NCBI GenBank assembly: GCA_025642075.2
Contig: JAODUO010000555.1
Span: forward strand, 145,001 to 209,000
Source: Ridgeia piscesae
Taxonomy: Eukaryota > Annelida > Polychaeta > Sabellida > Siboglinidae
Length of the DNA stretch: 64,000 nucleotides
Reading direction: 5' to 3'
Positions within the stretch are counted from its first letter, which is position 1. The number at the start of each line of letters is the position of its first letter. The notes beneath the pieces are model-generated. The model was not told where the DNA came from and did not search any database. It saw nothing but the letters and a program-made list of their open reading frames with translations. Below are positions 40,901 to 53,699 of the stretch, in pieces. Position numbers and translations under genes: made by a program.

Positions 40901-43900
40901 AGAACACAAGGAGGAGGGAGAGGGTGGGACAACTGGGGCGTAAGTGAAGAGGGAAGTAAGTGACAGAACACAAGGAGGAGGGAGAGGGTGGGACAACTGG
41001 GGCGTAAGTGAAGAGGGAAGTAAGTGACAGAACACAAGGAGGAGGGAGAGGGTGGGACAACTGGGGGTAAGTGAAGAGGGAAGTAAGTGACAGAACACAA
41101 GGAGGAGGGAGAGGGTGGGACAACTGGGGGTAAGTGAAGAGGGAAGTAAGTGACAGAACACAAGGGGAGGGAGAGGGTGGGACAACTGGGGCGTAAGTGA
41201 AGAGGGAAGTAATTGAAAGAACACAAGGAGGAGGGAGAGGGTGGGACAACTGGGGGTAAGTGAAGAGGGAAGTAAGTGAAGAACACAAGGAGGAGGGAGA
41301 GGGTGGGACAACTGGGGTAAGTGAAGAGGGAAGTAAGTGACAGAACACAAGGAGGAGGGAGAGGGTGGGACAACTGGGGGAATAAGGGATATAATGGACT
41401 GGGGGTAAGTAAAGGAAGTAAGTGACAGAACACAAGGGAGGGAGAGGGTGGGACAACTGGGGCTAAGTGAAGAGGGAAGTAATGAAGAACACAAGGAGGA
41501 GGGAGAGGGTGGGACAACTGGGGGTAAGTGAAGAGGGAAGTAAGTGACAGAACACAAGGAGGAGGGAGAGGGTGGGACAACTGGGGGTAAGTGAAGAGGG
41601 AAGTAAGTGAAGAACACAAGGAGGGAGAGGGTGGGACAACTGGGGCGTAAGTGAAGAGGGAAGTAATTGAAAGAACACAAGGAGGAGGGAGAGGGTGGGA
41701 CAACTGGGGCTAAGTGAAGAGGGAAGTAATTGAAAGAACACAAGGAGGAGGGAGAGGGTGGGACAACTGGGGCTAAGTGAAGAGGGAAGTAATGAAGAAC
41801 ACAAGGAGGAGGGAGAGGGTGGGACAACTGGGGCTAAGTGAAGAGGGAAGTAATTGAAAGAACACAAGGAGGAGGGAGAGGGTGGGACAACTGGGGCTAA
41901 GTGAAGAGGGAAGTAATTGAAAGAACACAAGGAGGGAGAGGGTGGGACAACTGGGGCTAAGTGAAGAGGGAAGTAATTGAAAGAACACAAGGAGGAGGGA
42001 GAGGGTGGGACAACTGGGGCTAAGTGAAGAGGGAAGTAATTGAAAGAACACAAGGAGGGAGAGGGTGGGACAACTGGGGCATAAGTGAAGAGGGAAGTAA
42101 TTGAAAGAACACAGGAGGGAGAGGGTGGGACAACTGGGGCTAAGTGAAGAGGGAAGTAATTGAAAGAACACGAGGAGGGAGAGGGTGGGACAACTGGGGC
42201 TAAGTGAAGAGGGAAGTAATTGAAAGAACACAAGGAGGGAGAGGGTGGGACAACTGGGGCTAAGTGAAGAGGGAAGTAATTGAAAGAACACAAGGAGGGA
42301 GAGGGTGGGACAACTGGGGCATAAGTGAAGAGGGAAGTAATTGAAAGAACACAAGGAGGGAGAGGGTGGGACAACTGGGGCTAAGTGAAGAGGGAAGTAA
42401 TGAAGAACACAAGGAGGAGGGAGAGGGTGGGACAACTGGGGCTAAGTGAAGAGGGAAGTAATGAAGAACACAAGGAGGAGGGAGAGGGTGGGACAACTGG
42501 GGCTAAGTGAAGAGGGAAGTAAGTGACAGAACACAAGGAGGAGGGAGAGGGTGGGACAACTGGGGCGTAAGTGAAGAGGGAAGTAAGTGACAGAACACAA
42601 GGAGGAGGGAGAGGGTGGGACAACTGGGGCGTAAGTGAAGAGGGAAGTAAGTGACAGAACACAAGGAGGAGGGAGAGGGTGGGACAACTGGGGCGTAAGT
42701 GAAGAGGGAAGTAAGTGACAGAACACAAGGAGGAGGGAGAGGGTGGGACAACTGGGGCGTAAGTGAAGAGGGAAGTAAGTGACAGAACACAAGGAGGAGG
42801 GAGAGGGTGGGACAACTGGGGCGTAAGTGAAGAGGGAAGTAAGTGACAGAACACAAGGAGGAGGGAGAGGGTGGGACAACTGGGGCGTAAGTGAAGAGGG
42901 AAGTAAGTGACAGAACACAAGGAGGAGGGAGAGGGTGGGACAACTGGGGTGTAAGTGAAGAGGGAAGTAAGTGACAGAACACAAGGAGGAGGGAGAGGGT
43001 GGGACAACTGGGGTGTAAGTGAAGAGGGAAGTAAGTGACAGAACACAAGGAGGAGGGAGAGGGTGGGACAACTGGGGCGTAAGTGAAGAGGGAAGTAATT
43101 GAAAGAACACAAGGAGGAGGGAGAGGGTGGGACAACTGGGGCGTAAGTGAAGAGGGAAGTAAGTGACAGAACACAAGGAGGAGGGAGAGGGTGGGACAAC
43201 TGGGGCGTAAGTGAAGAGGGAAGTAAGTGACAGAACACAAGGAGGGAGAGGGTGGGACAACTGGGGCGTAAGTGAAGAGGGAAGTAATTGAAAGAACACA
43301 AGGAGGAGGGAGAGGGTGGGACAACTGGGGCATAAGTGAAGAGGGAAGTAATTGAAAGAACACAAGGAGGAGGGAGAGGGTGGGACAACTGGGGCATAAG
43401 TGAAGAGGGAAGTAATTGAAAGAACACAAGGAGGAGGGAGAGGGTGGGACAACTGGGGCATAAGTGAAGAGGGAAGTAATTGAAAGAACACAAGAGGAGG
43501 GAGAGGGTGGGACAACTGGGGCATAAGTGAAGAGGGAAGTAATTGAAGAACACAAGGAGGGAGAGGGTGGGACAACTGGGGCATAAGTGAAGAGGGAAGT
43601 AATTGAAAGAACACAAGGAGGAGGGAGAGGGTGGGACAACTGGGGCATAAGTGAAGAGGGAAGTAATTGAAAGAACACAAGGAGGGAGAGGGTGGGACAA
43701 CTGGGGCGTAAGTGAAGAGGGATGTAATTGAAAGAACACAAGGAGGAGGGAGAGGGTGGGACAACTGGGGCGTAAGTGAAGAGGGATGTAAGTGACAGAA
43801 CACAAGGAGGAGGGAGAGGGTGGGACAACTGGGGCGTAAGTGAAGAGGGAAGTAATTGAAAGAACACAAGGAGGAGGGAGAGGGTGGGACAACTGGGGCG

Positions 43901-44042
43901 TAAGTGAAGAGGGAAGTAAGTGACAGAACATGAGGAGGGAGAGGGTGGGACAACTGGGGCGTAAGTGAAGAGGGAAGTAATTGAAAGAACACAAGGAGGA
44001 GGGAGAGGGTGGGACAACTGGGGCGTAAGTGAAGAGGGAAGC
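37968..44042. repeat. 64-bp G-rich satellite (about 95 copies)
   Basis: Units combine GAGGGAGAGGGTGGGACAAC, TGGGGCGTAAGTGAAGAGGG and AAGTAAGTGACAGAACACAA. Four G-runs separated by 3, 1 and 6 nt meet the usual G-quadruplex rule in most units. Variants are AAGTAATTGAAAGAACAC for the third block and GGGGCATAAG or GGGGCTAAG for the second. Between about 40440 and 42500 many units are 58-62 bp through small deletions. The minus strand is pyrimidine-rich and open in three frames, which is a consequence of the unit and not coding. The edges are sharp. Confidence 0.97.
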
Positions 44043-46369
44043 TTGAATGGAACTACAGAAGACAAAATCTGACACGACAAACAAGTATTTTAACACTTGC
44101 TCTTCTCAACTAGTCAACAACCAAATGGAGAATTAATTCAAATGAAACACGACTGCTCCACAAGGGGTCGTTGTTGTAAATAAAACCACGTCTCAACAGC
44201 CGCATGTGTCAGTATCAGAAACATTGTCCTATGTAAATGAGCTGCAAGGTATCATTTCAAAGGTGTCATTTCAAAGTGACACCAAATGGTGACATTCCAG
44301 TCCTCAGTGACTTTGTCATGCAAGAGAATGTCATGACAGCATACCTCAGCACAGTTGGGGCAGGGCAAGACAATCTTTGGCAAAGAAGTTTCCCACAGGG
44401 AAGGGGAAATATGTGTGCCACATAGGGGTATGTTACATGTTGTTCCTGCTTATCCTCATGTATTTAAGTCCTACGCCTCGCAGTGTGATTTGTGTGTCAC
44501 CAAACGGGTGAGTTCTACCCAGGGAGGGTGTCAACCAAGCCTTGGGAGGGTGTCAACCAAGCGCAGGGTGTGTGTCCGGGTAAATTATTGGGTGTTGAAG
44601 TGCTGAGGGTGTGGGTGCCATGTTGGGGAGTGAGGTGTGGTACAGACCCCACCCCCAGGGTGAGGTGCATCCGTCACAAGCCTGGGACACCAGTGACTGT
44701 CTTGTTGCACACAACTGGGTTAGCACTGAGACGTTGACTGCAAATTTTATTTAATTTTTTGTTAATCATGTGTGTTAACACTCAACACTGCTTATTCAAT
44801 TTAAGATTTAATGAAGAAATACAATACACAAAACAAACAGAACAATAAATGTATATGTTGGACACATAACATGACTTGGCTACGTAATGTGCTTGGCAAA
44901 ATTAACATTTAAATTTTGCTGTGGTTGTGTGAATGTATTAATATACATTCTGAGTTCACATTAAAGACTGAATACATAAAGATAATCCTCACCTGAAGTT
45001 AAACTATGCAGAAATTATAATACAATATGTAATATTTAAGCCCAAAGGCGACTTCTAAACATCTATGTCGGTGCAGCATTTAAAGCTACAATTAGTGTGT
45101 TTCTTATTCACTCATTTGCCTGAAATTGGCAGCAGTAAATTTGCCTAAATAAATTGGGAATATACCGAAATTGGTTGAAATGTCACTGAACAGATTACAT
45201 TAAAACACTAAAATGGCTACAGTGTAGGTGGCCTGGCTCGCAACCAAAGTATCCTAGAAGGCAACATAATGATATTGATTTTCACTTTTCAACCGAACAC
45301 AAAATGTGAGTGAGGCAAATACATGCTGTGTGACCCATCATGACTGAGTTCTAATGACAACTGGAGGCATTGACAGCGGCCCTGTCACGCACCGTGTAGT
45401 GTTTTCAATTATCAAAAATATCTAAATGAAAGATGCTCATATATTATCCGCACAAAGCAGCGAGAATCTGTGTCCCAACACAAGGGATCCTTCATTGCAC
45501 AAGGGATCTTTCCATCACAGATACAGTGAGGAATGTGCTGTCAACCACCAACTAGAAATATAAGTTGCAAGTGCACAATGTAAAGTAAAGAGTTGCAGTG
45601 TGAAACTCTGCCATTGTTACTGCTCATAACTATTTTACTTTGTGCAGAAATCCTTGAAACGGTGACGGTGTCTCTAAATCAATCCTTACAACATTAATGA
45701 ACCAGCAAGGAAACAAATTGTTGAGACTACATAAGACTAGCCACTGTCTGCCTCCCCATGTTGCACAATTATACAGTACCTTGAAACTGGTGATATTTGA
45801 AGTAACTGGTTTGTATTTGTGTTTCTGTGTATCAGCAGTGAAATGATGAGTTCTGAAGTGTGTATTTAGTGAACCTATCCATTGCTATTGTTTACAAAGC
45901 ACATCTGGCTATAGAGTAACATGGTTATTATGGTAAAATGCATGTTTTAAAAGTGGTGTATGTAAGTGGTTTTGACCAAATTTGACCAGCACATCAATGA
46001 TGTGATGGCTTACACCAAGTAGACATTTCAGATTTTTTTGTGTTACAGTTTTCTGATAATCTGACAAAACGTTACCATAGCAACGAATGTGAAAGTGAAG
46101 AGAGGTATGTGGCCTGTAGAGGGAATGAAGGAGCTCTCAGGCAGGATAAGCTGCCTCTGATTGAATGGGGACTTGGGAATGGGGGGATTGGGAGGATGAA
46201 AGGAAGAAGAAAGGCAGTCCCAAGGGGAGGCAGCACCCAACTGACGGGACACAAGTGTGGTTGTGGAGCAACGGAAACAGCAATGTGAGGAATTTAAGGA
46301 ACATGGGTGCAGTTGTGCTGGAAGTTGTCACAGAGTGGAGACTTGTCTTCAACCAACCACCCCACCCTC
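44043..46369. other. non-repetitive intronic spacer (2.3 kb)
   Basis: The longest array-free stretch of the big intron. It contains one short doublet, GGAGGGTGTCAACCAAGC, near 44523. No exon was recognised on the minus strand. Confidence 0.5.
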
Positions 46370-48772
46370 ACTTCCCTTCCCAGTGCCACCATCTTGCCCT
46401 CACTTCCCCTCCCAATGCCACCATCTTACCCTCACTTCCCTTCCCAGTGCCACCATCTTGCCCTCACTTCCCCTCCCAATGCCACCATCTTACCCTCACT
46501 TCCCTTCCCAGTGCCACCATCTTGCCCTCACTTCCCCTCCCAGTGCCACCATCTTGCCCTCACTTCCCTTCCCAGTGCCACCATCTTACTCTCACTTCCC
46601 CTCCCAGTGCCACCATCTTGCCCTCACTTCCCCTCCCAGTGCCACCATCTTGCCCTCACTACCCCTCCCAGTGCCACCATCTTGCCCTCCTAACCCTCCC
46701 AGTGCCACCATCTTGCCTCCACCCTCCCATGCCAATCTTTCCCCTAACCCTCCCAGTGCCACCATCTTGCCCTCACTAACCCTCCCAGTGCCACCATCTT
46801 GTCCTCACTAACCCTCCCAGTGCCACCATCTTGTCCTCACTAACCCTCCCAGTGCCACCATCTTGTCCTCACTAACCCTCCCAGTGCCACCATCTTGCCT
46901 CACTAACCCTCCCAGTGCCACCATCTTGCCTCACTAACCCTCCCAGTGCCACCATCTTGTCCTCACTAACCCTCCCAGTGCCACCATCTTGTCCTCACTA
47001 ACCCTCCCAGTGCCACCATCTTGCCCTCACTAACCCTCCCAGTGCCACCATCTTGCCCTCACTAACCCTCCCAGTGCCACCATCTTGTCCTCACTAACCC
47101 TCCCAGTGCCACCATCTTGTCCTCACTAACCCTCCCAGTGCCACCATCTTGTCCTCACTAACCCTCCCAGTGCCACCATCTTGTCCTCACTAACCCTCCC
47201 AGTGCCACCATCTTGCCCTCACTAACCCTCCCAGTGCCACCATCTTGCCTCACTAACCCTCCCAGTGCCACCATCTTGTCCTCACTAACCCTCCCAGTGC
47301 CACCATCTTGTCCTCACTAACCCTCCCAGTGCCACCATCTTGCCCTCACTAACCCTCCCAGTGCCACCATCTTGCCCTCACTAACCCTCCCAGTGCCACC
47401 ATCTTGTCCTCACTAACCCTCCCAGTGCCACCATCTTGTCCTCACTAACCCTCCCAGTGCCACCATCTTGCCCTCACTAACCCTCCCAATGCCACCATCT
47501 TGTCCTCACTAACCCTCCCAGTGCCACCATCTTGTCCTCACTAACCCTCCCAGTGCCACCATCTTGCCCTCACTAACCCTCCCAGTGCCACCATCTTTCC
47601 CTCACTAACCCTTCCAATGCCACCATCTTGCCCTCACTTCCCCTCCCAATGCCACCATCTTGCCCTCACTAACCCTTCCAATGCCACCATCTTGCCCTCA
47701 CTTCCCCTCCCAATGCCACCATCTTGCCCTCACTTCCCCTCCCAATGCCACCATCTTGCCCTCTACTAATCTCCTCCCCCATGCCACCATCTTGTCCTCA
47801 CTAACCCTCCCAGTGCCACCATCTTGTCCTCTAACCTCCCAGTGCCACCATCTTGCTCATACCCTCCCAGTGCTACCATCTTGTCCTCACTAACCCTCCC
47901 AGTGCCACCATCTTGTCCTCAATAACCCTCCCAGTGCCACCATCTTGTCCTCACTAACCATCCCAGTGCCACCATCTTGTCCTCACTTCCCCTCCCAATG
48001 CCACCATCTTGCCCTCACTAACCCTTCCAATGCCACCATCTTGCCCTCACTTCCCCTCCCAATGCCACCATCTTACCCTCACTTCCCCTCCCAATGCCAC
48101 CATCTTGCCCTCACTTCCCCTCCCAATGCCACCATCTTACCCTCACTTCCCCTCCCAATGCCACCATCTTGCCCTCACTAACCCTCCCAGTGCCACCATC
48201 TTGTCCTCACTAACCCTCCCAGTGCCACCATCTTGCCCTCACTAACCCTCCCAGTGCTACCATCTTGTCCTCACTAACCCTCCCAGTGCCACCATCTTGT
48301 CCTCACTAACCCTCCCAGTGCCACCATCTTGTCCTCACTAACCATCCCAGTGCCACCATCTTGTCCTCACTTCCCCTCCCAATGCCACCATCTTACCCTC
48401 ACTAACCCTTCCAATGCCACCATCTTACCCTCACTAACCCTTCCAATGCCACCATCTTGCCCTCACTAACCTTCCCAGTGCCACCATCTTGTCCTCACTA
48501 ACCCTCCCAGTGCCACCATCTTGTCCTCACTAACCCTCTCAATGCCACCATCTTACCCTCACTAACCCTTCCAATGCCACCATCTTACCCTCACTAACCC
48601 TTCCAATGCCACCATCTTGTCCTCACTAACCCTCCCAGTGCCACCATCTTGTCCTCACTAACCCTCCCAGTGCCACCATCTTGTCCTCACTAACCCTCCC
48701 AGTGCCACCATCTTGCCCTCACTAACCCTCCCAGTGCCACCATCTTGTCCTCACTAACCCTCCCAATCCCAC
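46370..48772. repeat. 32-bp satellite (about 75 copies)
   Basis: The unit contains AGTGCCACCATCTTGTCCTC and ACTAACCCTCCC. The left end (to about 46670) and parts of 47620-48130 use CACTTCCCCTCCC in place of ACTAACCCTCCC. Garbled units occur at 46690-46750 and 47760-47880. Confidence 0.97.
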
Positions 48773-49774
48773 AAAGAACAGATTTTGATGACATAATTTC
48801 TTAAGTAACACAAAATATGCAGTCGTGAAAATAAAAATCAATACTAAACCAAACCACAACAAAGAGAAATACAAAAAATTACCAACAAATAAAACAAATG
48901 TGTTTCAACATAGAATAACTGTACAGGGCAAAAGTAGCCAGCTTGGGGATGCAAAATGTGATTCCCAGAAAAATAAAAACGTGACCAACACGAATGATTG
49001 ATAGGTCCATTGTATCTATTAAACTTATAGCTGAAATGTTGTCGACAACAACAGAGAACAGCAGCCACAGTTCACATCTGATAGTCCCTTGAAATACCTG
49101 AAGAGTGACAAAGGCTGCTTGTGTAATACGAGACATGTTAATTGCCTGTACATGTCGTGGAGGAGACTCCAAGTTGTAATTTAAAACTACATGCCAATAT
49201 GCAGCAAAACAGTAAGACTATTTTTGCTCAACTCCACAGTGAATATTACCTAAAAATAGGCCTGCTAATTGCTACATAGACTGATAAAGAATGATTTCAC
49301 AGACAGATTAGCTTGTTGGTGGGCAATACACCTGAGACGTGAACTCACAGGTATGTAAGCTCATGAGATGAGTTCTCTCAATCAATCAGATGTATTATGT
49401 GTAGCAGAATGTTACACAAAATCTCTACATACAATGCCTTCCACTTGCTACAACTGTCAACCATAGCACCATCACTTGTTTAAGTCAATTAGTCTAATTG
49501 TTTCTTCAAACAAATTACACATGCTGACTGCATACATTAAATACAGGTAAATTAATATAGAAAGCAAACTGATGAGATGATTAAAGGATTAACACTCCTA
49601 TTTCCCAGCAGTTTTCCACATTGATTGTGTTGCATAAAGTTGTCATAAACACTACACATCTACCTACTTAAGAAGATTAGTATTAGATGATACATTGTGA
49701 CATCAAGTATTCATACAATAATTTTCAAATATTTTTTGTACCATGCTACAAAACAGTGAAGTGAGTTAACACTA
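48773..49774. other. non-repetitive AT-rich intronic spacer
   Basis: Nothing recognisable. Overlapping minus frames of 74 and 97 codons at 48844-49172 have no splice or family support. Confidence 0.5.
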
Positions 49775-50023
49775 CTAAAGCTTACTAAAGCCGACATGCA
49801 ACGAATTCCAGAGTTTAGGTCCACAGACAATTCGTGATAATTTCACACTGATGTAATCTTGGTGTTCCATGAAAGCAACACTGAACTGAATACGTTGAAA
49901 GATGTCTCGTGTGAGTGGCCAAGCTGCAGTTTCACAGTGAACACTGAAGCCTGCATTTATTGTGAAATAAATAAACCTTAGTTTGTTGCTCATATCCATC
50001 AATATCAGAGCTATCACACTCAA
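49775..50023 (-). pseudogene. probable LINE reverse-transcriptase C-terminal relic
   Basis: An 82-codon minus frame ends SRIVCGPKLWNSLHVGFSKL and a stop. The GPKLWNSL(P) box near a C-terminus, preceded by a spaced basic and aromatic pattern, is characteristic of the end of LINE-type (CR1/Jockey/RTE-like) reverse transcriptases. No catalytic domain, endonuclease or 3' tail is visible, so this is a short fossil. The identification rests on one motif. Confidence 0.42.
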
Positions 50024-50084
50024 TACTGGCCATTTACTTTTGTTTTGTTACTTGCACTACTGATCCTGTTTGACACAACACAAC

Positions 50085-50325
50085 CAACCACCCCGCCCTC
50101 ACTTCCCCTCTCAATCCCATCACCCCGCCTCCAAAATCCCAATCCCACAAATTTGCCTTCGCTTCCCCTCCCATATCCCAATCCAACAAACTTTCCCTCT
50201 ATTCCACTCCCAAATCCCAATCCCACAAACTTGCCTTCACTTCCCCTCCCAAATCCCAATCCCACAACCGTCCCCTCTCTTCCCATCCCAATCCCATCAC
50301 CTTGCCCTCACTTCCCCTGGAAATC
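50085..50325. repeat. about 39-bp degenerate pyrimidine-rich repeat (6 copies)
   Basis: Copies share CACTTCCCCTCCCAAATCCC and CACAAACTTGCC. The words TTGCCCTCACTTCCCCTCCC also occur in the 32-bp array at 46370-48772, so the two arrays probably share ancestry. Confidence 0.85.
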
Positions 50326-50715
50326 GTAACAAATCCTCCATCTTCAAAGTCTTATAATATGATTTAATTTGTTCATTTCAGAAATATGTATTTACTGCAC
50401 TAGATATACATCTGTGCACACAGCTGCTGGCATTTATCACCATTTATTATGTATACACATGTAAATATTGTCCCTTGTTAGCCTGATGTGTTGTACGTGT
50501 ACATGATGTACAACATTTCTATACAGAATGAGTCTACAATGCCAATGATGACCACCTCAAACATTTCAGACTAAAGCTGTACTCCTGTTGACCAGAACAT
50601 CAGTTTAATAAGCACCTGGTGGGTGCATTCAACAAACCTAGCAGTATATTTAACTGCATTTCCTTTATTTCAAATGTTGCCCCACGAACCACAGCTGTTT
50701 GGGAAGAATCGACCA
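50326..50715. other. short intronic spacer
   Basis: Nothing recognisable beyond a GTACGTGTACATGATGTACA-type imperfect palindrome near 50495. Confidence 0.5.
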
Positions 50716-51870
50716 TGACTCAATAAATCTATGTCCTGCTTATTCCCACACTGTCCACATTGACTCAATACATCTGTCCTACTTATTCACACACTGTCCA
50801 CATTGACTCAATACATCTGTCCTACTTATTCACACACTGTCCACATTGACTCAATACATCTGTCCTACTTATTCACACACTGTCCACATTGACTCAATAC
50901 ATCTGTCCTTCTTATTCCCACACTGTCCACATTGACTCAATAAATCTATGTCCTGCTTATTCCCACACTGTCCACATTGACTCAATAAATCTATGTCCTG
51001 CTTATTCCCACACTGTCCACATTGACTCAATAAATCTATGTCCTGCTTATTCCCACACTGTCCACATTGACTCAATAAATCTATGTCCTGCTTATTCCCA
51101 CACTGTCCACATTGACTCAATAAATCTATGTCCTGCTTATTCCCACACTGTCCACATTGACTCAATAAATCTATGTCCTGCTTATTCCCACACTGTCCAC
51201 ATTGACTCAATACATCTGTCCTTCTTATTCCCACACTGTCCACATTGACTCAATACATCTGTCCTACTTATTCACACACTGTCCACATTGACTCAATACA
51301 TCTGTCCTACTTATTCACACACTGTCCACATTGACTCAATACATCTGTCCTTCTTATTCCCACACTGTCCACATTGACTCAATAAATCTTTTCCTGCTTA
51401 TTCCCACACTGTCCACATTGACTCAATAAATCTATGTCCTGCTTATTCCCACACTGTCCACATTGACTCAATAAATCTATGTCTGCTTATTCCCACACTG
51501 TCCACATTGACTCAATAAATCTATGTCCTGCTTATTCCCACACTGTCCACATTGACTCAATAAATCTATGTCCTGCTTATTCCCACACTGTCCACATTGA
51601 CTCAATAAATCTATGTCCTGCTTATTCCCACACTGTCCACATTGACTCAATACATCTGTCCTTCTTATTCCCACACTGTCCACATTGACTCAATACATCT
51701 GTCCTACTTATTCACACACTGTCCACATTGACTCAATACATCTGTCCTACTTATTCACACACTGTCCACATTGACTCAATACATGTCCTACTTATTCACA
51801 CACTGTCCACATTGACTCAATACATCTGTCCTACTTATTCCCACACTGTCCACATTGACTCAATACATAT
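50716..51870. repeat. 45/43-bp satellite (about 26 copies)
   Basis: Two length forms share CACACTGTCCACATTGACTC. The 45-bp form continues AATAAATCTATGTCCTGC and the 43-bp form AATACATCTGTCCTAC. Blocks of each form alternate: 43-bp, 45-bp, 43-bp, 45-bp, 43-bp. The 45-bp blocks are open in frame on both strands because of period alone. Confidence 0.96.
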
Positions 51871-51926
51871 CCCATGTCCTGATATTGCCACACGTCACAT
51901 TAACCGTTCAATACATCTGTGTCCTA

Positions 51927-53240
51927 CTGTCCACATGTCTACAGTGAATGACTGTGACACGACACATCACATAACCAGTGTCAACAGTGAATGACTGTGA
52001 CACGACACATCACATAACCAGTGTCAACAGTGAATGACTGTGACACGACACATCACATAACCAGTGTCAACAGTGAATGACTGTGCACGTCCTACTGTCA
52101 ACAGTGAATGACTGTGACACGACACATCACATAACCAGTGTCAACAGTGAATGACTGTGACACGACACATCACATAACCAGTGTCAACAGTGAATGACTG
52201 TGACACGACACATCACATAACCAGTGTCAACAGTTAATGACTGTGACACGACACATCACATAACCAGTGTCAACAGTGAATGACTGTGACACGACACATC
52301 ACATAACCAGTGTCAACAGTGAATGACTGTGACACGACACATCACATAACCAGTGTCAACAGTGAATGACTGTGACACGACACATCACATAACCAGTGTC
52401 AACAGTGAATGACTGTGACACGACACATCACATAACCAGTGTCAACAGTGAATGACTGTGACACGACACATCACATAACCAGTGTCAACAGTGAATGACT
52501 GTGACACGACACATCACATAACCAGTGTCAACAGTGAATGACTGTGACACGACACATCACATAACCAGTGTCAACAGTGAATGACTGTGACACGACACAT
52601 CACATAACCAGTGTCAACAGTGAATGACTGTGACACGACACATCACATAACCAGTGTCAACAGTGAATGACTGTGACACGACACATCACATAACCAGTGT
52701 CAACAGTGAATGACTGTGACACGACACATCACATAACCAGTGTCAACAGTGAATGACTGTGACACGACACATCACATAACCAGTGTCAACAGTGAATGAC
52801 TGTGACACGACACATCACATAACCAGTGTCAACAGTGAATGACTGTGACACGACACATCACATAACCAGTGTCAACAGTGAATGACTGTGACACGACACA
52901 TCACATAACCAGTGTCAACAGTGAATGACTGTGACACGACACATCACATAACCAGTGTCAACAGTGAATGACTGTGACACGACACATCACATAACCAGTG
53001 TCAACAGTTAATGACTGTGACACGACACATCACATAACCAGTGTCAACAGTGAATGACTGTGACACGACACATCACATAACCAGTGTCAACAGTGAATGA
53101 CTGTCACATGACACATCACATAACCAGTGTCAACAGTGAATGACTGTGACACGACACATCACATAACCAGTGTCAACAGTTAATGACTGTGACACGACAC
53201 ATCACATAACCAGTGTCAACAGTTAATGACTGTGATATGA
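51927..53240. repeat. 43-bp satellite (about 30 copies)
   Basis: Very homogeneous units with GAATGACTGTGACACGACAC and ATCACATAACCAGTGTCAAC. TGACAC and GTGTCA form a 6-bp inverted repeat in each unit. A damaged unit at about 52080-52105 carries GTCCTACTGTC, a word like the neighbouring 43-bp array. Confidence 0.97.
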
Positions 53241-53699
53241 CACATTACATAAGACGTCTGCTGATTGAAAGACAGGAAGTTGCTTATGGGGAAATACCGT
53301 TGATGTTAAGGACATAATCTGGTGAGTGGTTTGACAGATAGTGACACTGGAAGATTTGCTCAGATGTGGTGATGTAAGACACCAGGATGATCTACAGCCA
53401 GTTGACATCAGTGACAATCAACCCCCCCTCCCCACTTAACCTTTCACTGGCTCAAGAAAATATAAACTCCTCACTGGAGAACTAATGACAATGCACCTTA
53501 TTAATGTATATTGCTTTGTCTCTGCAGTCACTGCCATTAATTTGGACCGATTTTAAAGGGGAACAAAAAAGAACCGTGACCTTTGACCTACCTGGCAGCA
53601 AGGCACATAAGTGATGCAGTTTGCCAGTGTTTAACATTCCAACGAGAGGTTCTACTTAGATGGGACACTTCAGTCTTCATGTTGGTCTACTTAACAATC
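53241..53699. other. intronic spacer between arrays
   Basis: On plus there is a good acceptor-like TTGTCTCTGCAG ending at 53527. On minus there is CTGCCAG followed by GTAGGT at 53588-53583. No family is recognisable in either reading. The minus frames at 53223-53417 have no glypican similarity I would defend. Confidence 0.4.
53577..53589 (-). promoter_or_regulatory. perfect DR1 nuclear-receptor half-site pair
   Basis: The minus strand reads AGGTCAAAGGTCA, two AGGTCA half-sites separated by one base. This is the consensus bound by RXR homodimers, HNF4 and RXR heterodimers. A single exact 13-mer in 64 kb can occur by chance, and function is not shown. Confidence 0.35.

Noticed and set aside
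30440..44096. Minus-strand frames of 312-877 codons in the 54-bp and 64-bp arrays
   Set aside because: Same reason: a stop-free satellite unit. In the 64-bp array all three frames are open with the same permuted peptide.
49775..50023. Minus frame as a glypican exon
   Set aside because: Its GPKLWNSL ending is typical of LINE reverse transcriptases; it has no glypican cysteine pattern.
53284..53400. Minus-strand HSPDYVLNINGISP segment as the missing glypican exon
   Set aside because: It loosely recalls the NPEV...GIDP region of GPC5, but it begins in the wrong phase, ends in a stop, and has weak splice sites.
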